Assembly (NCBI RefSeq): GCF_002394865.1 | Contig: NZ_DGUZ01000017.1 | Coordinates: forward strand, 320,124-384,123 | Source of the DNA: Fibrobacter sp. UBA4297 | Lineage (GTDB): Bacteria > Fibrobacterota > Fibrobacteria > Fibrobacterales > Fibrobacteraceae | DNA length: 64,000 nt | Direction of reading: 5' to 3' | Shown: positions 34,337 to 42,198 of the stretch, piece by piece | Position numbering within the stretch: the first letter of the stretch is position 1 | Layout: every line of letters starts with the position of its first letter | The notes under the pieces: model-generated | The model's database searches: none | Seen by the model: only the letters and a program-made list of their open reading frames with translations | What the model was told of the DNA's origin: nothing | Position numbers and translations under genes: made by a program

Positions 34337-36204
34337 AAAAGAATAATCTGATGCAAAATATATTTGCCATGAGCCTTGCTTGCGCAACGGTTCTTTCGGG
34401 GATTACGCTACTTGCGGGGTGTTCCGGCTTTACCGAGGACACGAATACATCATCGAATGATGATGGCGGAATCATTGATGTGCAAACGGCTTTTGCTTCT
34501 GCTCGTGTGACGGGAATGGGCAAGGCTCATGTTGATGAATCCAAGGATTCTGTAACATTTGTAACTGAAGTTTTCGGTGGCTGCATTAAGCGTAATGGAA
34601 CGATTTTCTATAATCCAGACTATTATTCTGCAGATACAAATCGCTTGGCCTATAATTTCCGTAATGATACTTTACAGCTTTCTTCTATTTACGAAGATAA
34701 AAATACAAAAGAGCTTGAGACTGTTCAGTTCGTGGGCGGAACCTCTGGCGTGTTGGATGGCACTTGGCGTTCGCAACCGTGCTTTTATCTTGATGGAGTT
34801 CATTACTGTAATAACGATGCTTATGAAAAGTTTATTAAAATCGATGGAGACAACGTAGAATTCCGTGCCGGTGATGTGCCGAACTATGATTATATGAACA
34901 CGAATTTTGTGTGTGATATATTCCGGTTCTTGAACGGTAAAAGCTCCATTTCGTTTGACGATGTTTTCTATTCAAGGTCTGCCAATAGTCCTGAAGAATA
35001 TGGAATTACTGTCCTAGAAAAAACGAATAAGAGCATGAAGTTTACGCATGAAGGTCGCACATTTGATTTGAAATTAGATTTTGTCCGCTATAGCGATACC
35101 GTGGCGGTGACGCTTTCGTCTAATGGAACGACATGCGTTGGCAATTATAGCAGGAAGAAAAACGTCCCGCCTGAATTATGCCGCGAAGAAAATGCACCTT
35201 ATATGGAATTTAACGCAGAAAATTGGGATTCAGATGCGCATGCGTCGCAATATAAAAAGGATAATCGTCCTGAATTTGAAAAATGCGTCAAGGGGATTCT
35301 TGAAAGCGAGATAAAGACATCTACAAGTGCGGACTCTGGAAATGTTGATGTGCTGGCTGGTTTTGCATCGGCTCGTATGGTGTATTCCGGTAAAGCTCTT
35401 GTTAATGAAACTCAAGACTCGTTAACGTTTGTTGATGAACAAGTGGGTGGATGCCTCAAGAAAGGCGAATCATTTATGTATGACCCTGATTTCTATTACG
35501 GTGATTCAAATACGTATGCCTATGGCTTCCGCGGCGATACTTTGGCGCTTACACGGCCGGCGGTACTCTATGCAGATGGTAATGACGGTTTTGAATCGAC
35601 AGAGACGATATTCCTTGTTGGAGGATCGTCTGGAAAGCTTGATGGAATCTGGAAAATTTTGCCGTGCAGACTGATTGATGCTAAAGGTGAAATGGGTTGC
35701 CTGAATGATGCCGATGAGGATTTTGTAAAAATAGATAATGGAAAAACGGAGTTCTATATTGCAGAGCTCGCGGACTATGATTACATGAAATCCGTTTTTG
35801 TCGAAGAATTATTCATGTTCTTGGACAGTCAAAACTCCATTCAGATTGAAACCCCATTTTATGAAGGTCGGAATGTTGAATCTTTAGCTGAAGATTATGG
35901 AATTACAGTGCAAGAAAAAACGAATAGGAGTATGAAGTTTACTTATGAGGGACACTCTTTTGATTTGAAATTGAATTATGCGAAAATAAAGGATAGTGTG
36001 TCTGTAACATTGACATCGGGTAATGTTGTTTGCAATGCATATAACCGTGAAATTCCAAATATTACGCAAGAACTGTGCAGTGAAGAAAATGCTCCCTATC
36101 TAAAAGAAATGGAATCGGGAGCGTACGAGATTAGAAAGCGTAATGACACTGAATTCGAGGATTGCATTAACGGCATTCTCGGTCGCGAAAGAAAATCTTA
36201 TTAA
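34333..36204 (+). CDS. Lipoprotein with two tandem copies of an unknown ~280-residue domain
   Basis: This is a 623-residue exported lipoprotein (lipobox LLAGC, Cys30). Residues from about 50 and from about 333 are homologous to each other: FASARVTGMGKAHVDES against FASARMVYSGKALVNET, NKSMKFTHEGRTFDLKL against NRSMKFTYEGHSFDLKL, and ELCREENAPYM against ELCSEENAPYL. Cysteines are kept in both copies, suggesting one or two disulfides each. I know no family for it. Coupling to a TIGR02147 regulator-like protein suggests a Fibrobacter-specific pair. Confidence 0.8.
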   Translation: MKKNNLMQNIFAMSLACATVLSGITLLAGCSGFTEDTNTSSNDDGGIIDVQTAFASARVTGMGKAHVDESKDSVTFVTEVFGGCIKRNGTIFYNPDYYSADTNRLAYNFRNDTLQLSSIYEDKNTKELETVQFVGGTSGVLDGTWRSQPCFYLDGVHYCNNDAYEKFIKIDGDNVEFRAGDVPNYDYMNTNFVCDIFRFLNGKSSISFDDVFYSRSANSPEEYGITVLEKTNKSMKFTHEGRTFDLKLDFVRYSDTVAVTLSSNGTTCVGNYSRKKNVPPELCREENAPYMEFNAENWDSDAHASQYKKDNRPEFEKCVKGILESEIKTSTSADSGNVDVLAGFASARMVYSGKALVNETQDSLTFVDEQVGGCLKKGESFMYDPDFYYGDSNTYAYGFRGDTLALTRPAVLYADGNDGFESTETIFLVGGSSGKLDGIWKILPCRLIDAKGEMGCLNDADEDFVKIDNGKTEFYIAELADYDYMKSVFVEELFMFLDSQNSIQIETPFYEGRNVESLAEDYGITVQEKTNRSMKFTYEGHSFDLKLNYAKIKDSVSVTLTSGNVVCNAYNREIPNITQELCSEENAPYLKEMESGAYEIRKRNDTEFEDCINGILGRERKSY

Positions 36205-36227
36205 TTGTTGCCGGTGCAGTTGCATCG

Positions 36228-36312
36228 GCTATTGGTTCTAAACAATCGCATGCTCACTACGAATTCTCTAACCACTGTTTACTAATCACTAACCACTGCG
36301 GCAAAGCCGCTC
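36228..36312. repeat. Low-complexity element with GCGGCAAAGCCGC hairpin
   Basis: CTCACTACGAATTCTCTAAC, ACTGTTTACTAATCACTAAC and CACT words are followed by GCGGC-AAA-GCCGC. It separates two convergent genes and may end transcription. Confidence 0.6.
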
Positions 36313-36325
36313 TCTTTCGTCTAAT

Positions 36326-37294
36326 CTACACCGGCGTTTTGCTTTTTTCCCCGGCGATTTCTCGAACGAGTTTCGGTACGAGGTAGCCGGGGAGTTTTGT
36401 GCGTATTTGCGCGATGAGTTCGCGGGCGCGTTCGTCGCTGACTTCAAAATGGGCGACGCCCTTCGCATGGTCGAGCTGGTGAAGGTAGTAGGGGAGGACT
36501 CCTTGCGTAAACAGCTTGCGGCACAGGCGTTCGAGCGTTTCTGCGTCATCGTTCACGCCTTTCAAAAGAACGCTCTGGTTCAAGAGTGTCCAACCGCTGA
36601 ATTTAAGTTGTGCGAAAACGGCGGCGGATTCTTCGTCTAGTTCGTCGGGGTGGTTCACGTGCACCACGAGCACACAATTGAATCGTGCGGGGAGTTCACG
36701 CAAAAGTTCAAAATGCTGCATCACGAGGTCCGGTCTCATGATCGGGAGTCTCGTGTGGATGCGGAGCGTCGTCACGGACGGGTGGAATGCAATTGCTTCC
36801 ACGAGGTCGCGGAACGGTCCCGGGCCAAGCGTGAGCGGGTCTCCGCCTGAGAGTATGACTTCCCAGATGCTCGTATGGACGTCGAGCCAGTTCGAAACTT
36901 CTCTCGCGATATTCTGTGTGTCCTGGAAGGGGTAGTTGCGTCTGAAGCAGAAACGGCAGCGCACACCGCAGGCAGAAGTCGAAACGATGAGAGCGCGGTT
37001 CTCGTACTTTTGCAAGATGCATTCGGACTTGCCGGCGGGGAGGTCGCCCACAGGGTCATCGACAAAGCCGGGGGCTTCCTTGAGTTCGGCCTTGCTCGGT
37101 AGAACCTCGCGTAGCAGTTTGACGGGCTCGGCCGAATTCTTGATGAGGTCGGCGTAGTGCTTGGAACAGTTGAATGCGAACGTGGGCTCTTGGTCGAGGT
37201 TTGCGCGCATTTCGCTTGTCAAACCGGTAAAATCATTGCCCAAATAGTCTAAAAATTCAGAAATATGCGTGAAGATTTTAACAGAATTGTCCAT
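36326..37294 (-). CDS. epmB: EF-P beta-lysylation protein EpmB-like (KamA radical SAM)
   Basis: This 322-residue radical-SAM enzyme has the cluster motif CGVRCRFCFRR (CX3CX2C) and a lysine 2,3-aminomutase layout (ILSGGDPLTLGP, RIHTRLPIMRPD, LNQSVLLKGVNDDAETLERL, GVLPYYLHQLDHAKGVAHF). Because the EF-P gene lies divergently 41 bp away and has the matching lysine, it is probably EpmB, which makes the beta-lysine put on EF-P, rather than a catabolic aminomutase. A TTG farther upstream (37324) is in frame, but the ATG at 37294 fits the family length better. Neither start has a ribosome site. Confidence 0.85.
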   Translation of the reverse strand: MDNSVKIFTHISEFLDYLGNDFTGLTSEMRANLDQEPTFAFNCSKHYADLIKNSAEPVKLLREVLPSKAELKEAPGFVDDPVGDLPAGKSECILQKYENRALIVSTSACGVRCRFCFRRNYPFQDTQNIAREVSNWLDVHTSIWEVILSGGDPLTLGPGPFRDLVEAIAFHPSVTTLRIHTRLPIMRPDLVMQHFELLRELPARFNCVLVVHVNHPDELDEESAAVFAQLKFSGWTLLNQSVLLKGVNDDAETLERLCRKLFTQGVLPYYLHQLDHAKGVAHFEVSDERARELIAQIRTKLPGYLVPKLVREIAGEKSKTPV

Positions 37295-37335
37295 TATATT
37301 GCTAAATTTAGAATCAAAAACCAAAAGAGGATAAT

Positions 37336-37920
37336 ATGGGTACTGTAAGCACCAACGAATTCCGTAAAAAATTGAAAATCATGGTTGATGGTCAGCCGTA
37401 TGAAATCATCGAAAACCAGTTTGTGAAGCCGGGTAAGGGTCAGGCTTTTAACCGCGTTCGTATCAAGAACTTGGTGACTGGCCGTACTCTCGAACGCACC
37501 TGGAAGAGCGGTGATACGGTGGAAGAAGCTGATGTGACCTACACCGAAATGACCTACCTCTACAACGACGGTTCTACTTGGTATTTCCTCAACAGTGAAA
37601 CTCAGGAAACTGAAGAAATCTCCAAGGAAGCTCTCAATGGTTGCGAAGTCTGGCTCCTCGATGGCGCTACTGTAGAAGTGACCTGGTGGAAGGACCCGAA
37701 GTCCGGCGCTACGCTTCCTATCGAAGTGATTCCGCCTACCTTCGTTGACTTGATGATCGTTGACGCTCCTCCGGCAGTTCAGGGCAACACCAGCGGTAAC
37801 GTGATGCGTGAAGCCACTCTCGAAACTGGCGCTAAGGTGATGATTCCGCTCTTCATCGAAAACAACACCAAGATTCGCGTGGATACCCGCGACGGTTCTT
37901 ACCTCGAAAGAGCAAAGTAA
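37336..37920 (+). CDS. efp: Elongation factor P
   Basis: This 194-residue translation factor lets ribosomes pass polyproline stretches. The three-domain fold is complete. The loop tip QFVKPGKGQAFNRV has lysine at position 34, exactly as in E. coli EF-P, where it is beta-lysylated. The neighbouring EpmB-like gene supports that modification; EpmA (the ligase) is not in the window. AGAGGA precedes the ATG. Codon use is strongly optimised. Confidence 0.97.
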   Translation: MGTVSTNEFRKKLKIMVDGQPYEIIENQFVKPGKGQAFNRVRIKNLVTGRTLERTWKSGDTVEEADVTYTEMTYLYNDGSTWYFLNSETQETEEISKEALNGCEVWLLDGATVEVTWWKDPKSGATLPIEVIPPTFVDLMIVDAPPAVQGNTSGNVMREATLETGAKVMIPLFIENNTKIRVDTRDGSYLERAK

Positions 37921-37923
37921 TCT

Positions 37924-37956
37924 TGTCATCCTGGAGCGCGTAGCGCGATAGGATCC
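37924..37956. repeat. Dispersed palindrome, GCGCGTAGCGC core
   Basis: GTCATCCTGGAGCGCGTAGC followed by GCGATAGGATC: same flanks as 3567-3606 and 46934-46970 with a different stem. Confidence 0.7.
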
Positions 37957-37964
37957 ATACAAAT

Positions 37965-37993
37965 AAGCCTCGTCCTTGCGACGGGGCTTTTGT
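37965..37993 (+). terminator. Terminator of efp
   Basis: AAGCCTCGTC pairs with GACGGGGCTT (one T-G) over CTTGC, and a short T-run follows. Confidence 0.85.
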
Positions 37994-38105
37994 TGTACTG
38001 CGGTGAGGTCGCATTGACAAACTGTCTATAAAATAACAGCTCTTCAAATGAGCTTTTTTCTCGTTTCTGTATAATTTATAGTTGTTGTTTAACCGAAAGG
38101 GATAT

Positions 38106-39680
38106 ATGGGAATGTTTGATAAGCTTTCTGGTTTTGCGTCCGTGGCGTGTTTTGCTGCGGGCTTCCTTGCGTTCGGAACTGCGCCTGCAACTGCCGCTCC
38201 GGACCCCAATTTCCACATTTACATTGCGTACGGCCAGTCCAACATGGGCGGCACTGCTGATGCCCAGAGCGCGGACAAGGTTGAAAATTCGCGCTTCAAG
38301 ATTTTCGCGACGCAGAAGTGCTCGGGCAAGGGCCGCAACTCGCTAGGCGATGTTTACCCGGCGGTGCCCTCGCTCTTTAACTGTGGCAACACGATTTCTG
38401 TGGCGGACTGGTTTGGCCGTACGATGGCCGACAGCATGCCTGACGTGACGATCGGAATTATCCCGGTTGCAGTGGGTGGCGCAAGCATCAAGCTTTTTGA
38501 CCAGGACCAATACAAGAGTTACCTCTCGACCGCAGAAACCTGGCTCCAAAACTATGCGAAAGAATATGCAAGCGACGGAAACGTGACGAAGACGATTATC
38601 GATATCGCTAAAAAGGCGCAGGAAAAGGGCGTTATCAAGGGCATCATCTTCCACCAGGGCGAAACGGATGGCGGCTACTCGGACTGGCCGAAAATTGTGA
38701 AGAAAACTCGCGACGATATTCTCAAGGCGCTCAACTTGAGCTCCGATACGGTGCCGTTCGTGGCAGGCGAACTCTTGCGTGAAGGCTGCTGCTATTCCGA
38801 CCGCGTGTCGAAACTCCCGAACACGATGGACAACACCTATTACGCCTCGTCCGAGAACTTGAAGGGCAATGGCGTGGATCGATTCCATTTCAATCACGAT
38901 GCCTACGTAGAATTCGGCAAGCGCTATGCGGCGCAGATGCTCAAGGCGGTGAACCGCAAGCCTGTGGAACCTGTTCCGCAGAAGCCGTTTGGTAAGGTGG
39001 ATGGCGATAGCGTTGTTGCTGGCGAACCGGCGAAAATCCCTGGGAAAATCGAAGTTGAAAATTACGACATCAATGGTGTCGGTAGTGGTAATAGTTCTTA
39101 TTCCGATAAAGATTCCGAAAACAAGGGTGCTGCATACCGCAAGGACGGTGTCGATATTTATAAGGGTGGAGACAATTACGCTATCGGTTATACTGAAGAA
39201 GGCGAATGGCTGGAATACACCGTGAATGTGGAGCGTGACGGCAAGTTCTACATTTCTGCGAATGTGGCTTCTGGAACAGAATCGTCTAGCTTCAGCCTGC
39301 TCCTGGATGATAAGGAAATTGTCCCTTCAACGAAGGTTCCAAAAACGGGCGATGAGTGGGACGTCTATGAATGGCTGGAATTAGGTCAGGTGAAATTCAC
39401 TAAGGGCGAGCACGTGTTGAAGCTTTTGATTACAGGCAATTACGTGAACATTGACTGGATTGAAGTTGAAGATCGGTCGCTTGTCGTTCGCCCGAAATTT
39501 GAGGCGTCCTCGGGCTCACAAATTTACGATGTGTTCGATATGCTCGGTTCACATGTGGGCCGTGTCGAGGCAACGACAGCAAAAGATGTTTCGCAGAAAG
39601 TACGTACTCTCGTGAAGCCCAAAGGCGCGTACCTTGTGAAGTCTCGTAACAGCTCCGCGACCATCCGCGTGACGAAATAA
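38106..39680 (+). CDS. CE6 acetyl-xylan esterase with CBM6 and C-terminal sorting-like domain
   Basis: This 524-residue secreted enzyme should remove acetyl groups from hemicellulose. After a signal peptide (SVACFAAGFLAFGTAPATAA) comes a CE6/SGNH domain with the nucleophile in AYGQSNMGG (Ser45), IFHQGETDGG and the catalytic His region RFHFNHDAYVEFG. A CBM6 follows (IEVENYDINGVGSG, YTEEGEWLEYTVNV, GNYVNIDWIEVE). The last 60 residues (YDVFDMLGSHVGRV, GAYLVKSRNSS) resemble a type IX secretion sorting domain. The ATG after AAAGGGATAT is preferred over an upstream TTG (38082). Fibrobacter esterases of this build act with xylanases. Confidence 0.9.
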   Translation: MGMFDKLSGFASVACFAAGFLAFGTAPATAAPDPNFHIYIAYGQSNMGGTADAQSADKVENSRFKIFATQKCSGKGRNSLGDVYPAVPSLFNCGNTISVADWFGRTMADSMPDVTIGIIPVAVGGASIKLFDQDQYKSYLSTAETWLQNYAKEYASDGNVTKTIIDIAKKAQEKGVIKGIIFHQGETDGGYSDWPKIVKKTRDDILKALNLSSDTVPFVAGELLREGCCYSDRVSKLPNTMDNTYYASSENLKGNGVDRFHFNHDAYVEFGKRYAAQMLKAVNRKPVEPVPQKPFGKVDGDSVVAGEPAKIPGKIEVENYDINGVGSGNSSYSDKDSENKGAAYRKDGVDIYKGGDNYAIGYTEEGEWLEYTVNVERDGKFYISANVASGTESSSFSLLLDDKEIVPSTKVPKTGDEWDVYEWLELGQVKFTKGEHVLKLLITGNYVNIDWIEVEDRSLVVRPKFEASSGSQIYDVFDMLGSHVGRVEATTAKDVSQKVRTLVKPKGAYLVKSRNSSATIRVTK

Positions 39681-39681
39681 C

Positions 39682-39712
39682 CTGTCTACTTCCTACTGTC
39701 TACTTCCTACTG
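39682..39712. repeat. CTACTTCCTACTGT repeat between convergent genes
   Basis: Two copies of CTGTCTACTTCCTA lie directly between the esterase stop and the next gene's stop; the same words occur at 60664-60688. Confidence 0.65.
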
Positions 39713-40676
39713 CGTTGCGGAATACTTCCGCGACGCGGTCCGGGTTATCGCTTTTAAGCCAACTTAACGTTTCGGTACCGCGGTAGCTCCAGGCGAAAAT
39801 GTTCTTGATGCCTGCAGCACGGCTTTCAGCGACAGCGATGGCGAGGTCATTTTCGCGGCCCGCTTCAATTTGGTACGCCTTGACCCACATCTGTACGGAT
39901 TTCCCGTAGCGGGTTGCGACTTCGACGAGCTTGTTTGCTGTTTCGCGGTATTTTTCATGGACCCATTCTTCGCTTGCTCCGCGCTCCCAGTACGGATCGC
40001 TTGCGATTTCATCAACGGCATCGAGGCACGCGACACGGCTCCAGTCGTCGAGCCCCGCCGGGAACCACGGCGGCAGCATGCAAACGCAGTTGCGTTTGCC
40101 GCGCGCTTTAACATCTTGAGTCATCTCGTCCAAAAATTCAATGAGGCTTTCTTCGCGGAACAGCTTTACGTCGTCTGTAAGTTCCGCGGGCATCTCGTAA
40201 CCAAACTTTGTACGGAATTTTTCGCGACATTTTTCGCAACGGCAACTCCAGTTGCTGAGCCCGCCTTTTTCAAAATAAAAATGCGGCTCGTCCCAAAAAA
40301 TGGTAGAGACTTTCGTATCGCAGACGGTTGCAATCCACTTGTGCATATAGGCGCGGAACTCCGGGTGGTTCGGGCAGGCGGCCACTTTCGGTTTCCCGTC
40401 TATGGCAACCTGGCACATGTCGTGATTGCGTGCTGTGAGTTCCGAATAAGCTTCACCGCCAAACACGCGACCAATTCCCCACGGATTCACATAAACGCTG
40501 AGTCCCATCGCGGCAGAATCGTTCACGATCTGCTTCATGGAGTCGTAATAGTATTGCAGGTCCTCTTCGCTCCAAGTATGGAGCACTGCATTGTAGCCTG
40601 CTTCTTTTATCTGTACAAGGTCTATGTGTGCAAGCTTCGGAGAGCGCACACCAAAGTAGCTAACGCCTTTAATCAC
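39693..40676 (-). CDS. TIM-barrel glycoside hydrolase-like protein of unknown specificity
   Basis: This 327-residue protein has no signal peptide and so is cytoplasmic. Strand-loop units are visible: GVSYFGVRSPKLAHIDLVQI, GLSVYVNPWGIGRVFG, STIFWDEPHFYFEKGG (a WDEP acid at a beta-strand end), DEIASDPYW, VQMWVKAYQIEAG and IKNIFAWSYRGTETLSW. The CRCEKCREKF cluster is common in uncharacterised glycosidase-like barrels. It is likely a sugar-active or sugar-binding barrel; substrate and activity are unknown. The 3' end overlaps the low-complexity repeat after the esterase gene. Confidence 0.65.
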   Translation of the reverse strand: MIKGVSYFGVRSPKLAHIDLVQIKEAGYNAVLHTWSEEDLQYYYDSMKQIVNDSAAMGLSVYVNPWGIGRVFGGEAYSELTARNHDMCQVAIDGKPKVAACPNHPEFRAYMHKWIATVCDTKVSTIFWDEPHFYFEKGGLSNWSCRCEKCREKFRTKFGYEMPAELTDDVKLFREESLIEFLDEMTQDVKARGKRNCVCMLPPWFPAGLDDWSRVACLDAVDEIASDPYWERGASEEWVHEKYRETANKLVEVATRYGKSVQMWVKAYQIEAGRENDLAIAVAESRAAGIKNIFAWSYRGTETLSWLKSDNPDRVAEVFRNAVGSRQ

Positions 40677-40691
40677 GGTTGAAAACCTCTG

Positions 40692-41147
40692 TTAGATTCC
40701 TCTATAGCTTTTATGTTGGGTCCACTTGGCCCATTGCGGACAACCGTTCTTATGCAGCACGCTTTCGAGAGTTGCGTACCATTCTTCTTCGCTCACTGGT
40801 CGGCGAATCCAGAATGTGCTATCGTCTCTGGAATCTTCGGGGAGTGGCATATCGTCCGGAATGATTTCGATAATCCAGGATTCCGGGATACCGTTGTGAA
40901 GTTCCTTGCTGAAGGCGAGGTTCTTCTCGGTTGCATGGTCGGCGTGGTCAAAGATGATGAGCGATGGCGACTGGCCGATGATGAGTGCCGATTCCAAAAG
41001 GCTCTGGGCGCTTTCGATGGAATTGCAAGTATAGAGGGTGGAATCCTCTGCCATGTTGCCATGCTCTAAGAGCCAGCGGAAGGTCCACTGGTTCAGCTTG
41101 TCGAGGCTGCCTGGCGAAGATGGCGTTATGAAAAATATGTGTCCCAC
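40692..41147 (-). CDS. Unknown protein with a receiver-like fold
   Basis: This 151-residue protein is not one I recognise. The pattern hydrophobic strand (SLIIFDHADHATEKNLAF), then a helix, strand (WIIEIIPDD), and FWIRRPVSEEEWYATLESVL resembles the second half of a CheY-like receiver, with D in the phospho-acceptor position and R/K-P near the end. Other conserved receiver residues are missing. It lies 15 bp from the barrel gene and is probably co-transcribed. Confidence 0.55.
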   Translation of the reverse strand: MGHIFFITPSSPGSLDKLNQWTFRWLLEHGNMAEDSTLYTCNSIESAQSLLESALIIGQSPSLIIFDHADHATEKNLAFSKELHNGIPESWIIEIIPDDMPLPEDSRDDSTFWIRRPVSEEEWYATLESVLHKNGCPQWAKWTQHKSYRGI

Positions 41148-41178
41148 AGCTAAAGTATAGAAAGTTTATTGTTAAATT

Positions 41179-42198
41179 ATGGGGAGAAAAATTGAATTGT
41201 CATTGAAAATTATGAATTTCCCTGATCTTGGTGAATTTCGGTTTGTCCGTAAAATATTGGATGGGGTTGCTCCCTTAAAACATGAACCACCCACGCACCG
41301 CGGTTGGCTGTCGGCGGGGGATGACTGCGCCATCTTTGATGGCTGGCTTGCGACCAAGGACCTCTCGGTCGAAAACACGCACTTCCGGCTGGACTGGTCG
41401 AGTCCGGAACAGGCGGTCGAAAAGCACATTGTGTCCAACGTCTCGGATGTGTCTTCCATGGGCGGTCGGCCCAAGATTGCACTGTTCGGACTTTGCGTGA
41501 ACAAAAATTGGAGCGAAGAAATTCGAAACAGAATTGCAAAGGCTGTTGCGCAAGGCTTTGAGAGAAGAGAAATTACGTTGATTGGTGGAGATACGGTCTC
41601 TGGCGATGTCGGAATGTTTTCGACAACACTCCTTGGCGCGACTGATGGCGAAACTGCGCTCCTCCGCAGTGCCGCAAAACCGGGGGACCATGTTTTTGTG
41701 GCGGGTACGCTCGGCAAATCTGACGCCGGACTTTGGATTTTGATGAACCATCCTGAAGAGGCAAAACGCTTCCCGAGGCTCGTCGAATACCACTTGGCAC
41801 CCCAAATTTGTGAGGATGCAGGGGCCCAATTGGTAAAACAGGGGGTGCGTGGCGCCTGTATGGACATTAGCGATGGCCTTAGTTCCGAAGTAAACCACCT
41901 TGCTCTCTCGTCGGGCGTTTCCATTGAAATAGACGAGCAAAAGCTGCCGATTGACCCAGATGTTTTAGAAATGTGCTCGTATTTTGGCCTTTCCCCTCTC
42001 CAATTTGCGCTAAATGGGGGTGAAGAATACGAACTTCTGTTCACTTCTAATCTTACAAAAAGTATATATTTACAAGGAGCGCCCCAGAAAGGCGCAATCT
42101 ATGATATCGGTATGGTATCTTGTGGTAGAGGTGTTTATTTGAAAAGGCAAGATGGAGCTAGGGTGCTCTTGAATGCTCGGGCATGGTCGCATCTATGA
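41179..42198 (+). CDS. thiL: Thiamine-monophosphate kinase
   Basis: This 339-residue enzyme of the AIR-synthase superfamily makes thiamine diphosphate. The features are SAGDDCAIFDGWLATKDLSV with metal-binding Asp residues, DVSSMGGRPKIALFGLCVN, LIGGDTVSGD and the late ACMDISDGLSSEVNHLA and NGGEEYELLFT. A second in-frame ATG (41212) would give a start nearer the family average. No ribosome site precedes either. The stop overlaps the next start (ATGA). Confidence 0.93.
   Translation: MGRKIELSLKIMNFPDLGEFRFVRKILDGVAPLKHEPPTHRGWLSAGDDCAIFDGWLATKDLSVENTHFRLDWSSPEQAVEKHIVSNVSDVSSMGGRPKIALFGLCVNKNWSEEIRNRIAKAVAQGFERREITLIGGDTVSGDVGMFSTTLLGATDGETALLRSAAKPGDHVFVAGTLGKSDAGLWILMNHPEEAKRFPRLVEYHLAPQICEDAGAQLVKQGVRGACMDISDGLSSEVNHLALSSGVSIEIDEQKLPIDPDVLEMCSYFGLSPLQFALNGGEEYELLFTSNLTKSIYLQGAPQKGAIYDIGMVSCGRGVYLKRQDGARVLLNARAWSHL

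Noticed and set aside
36326..37294. Catabolic lysine 2,3-aminomutase
   Set aside because: Length and the adjacent EF-P with Lys34 favour EpmB; no lysine fermentation genes are near.
41160..41179. TPP riboswitch before thiL
   Set aside because: The gap is only about 30 bp and holds no THI-box sequence.
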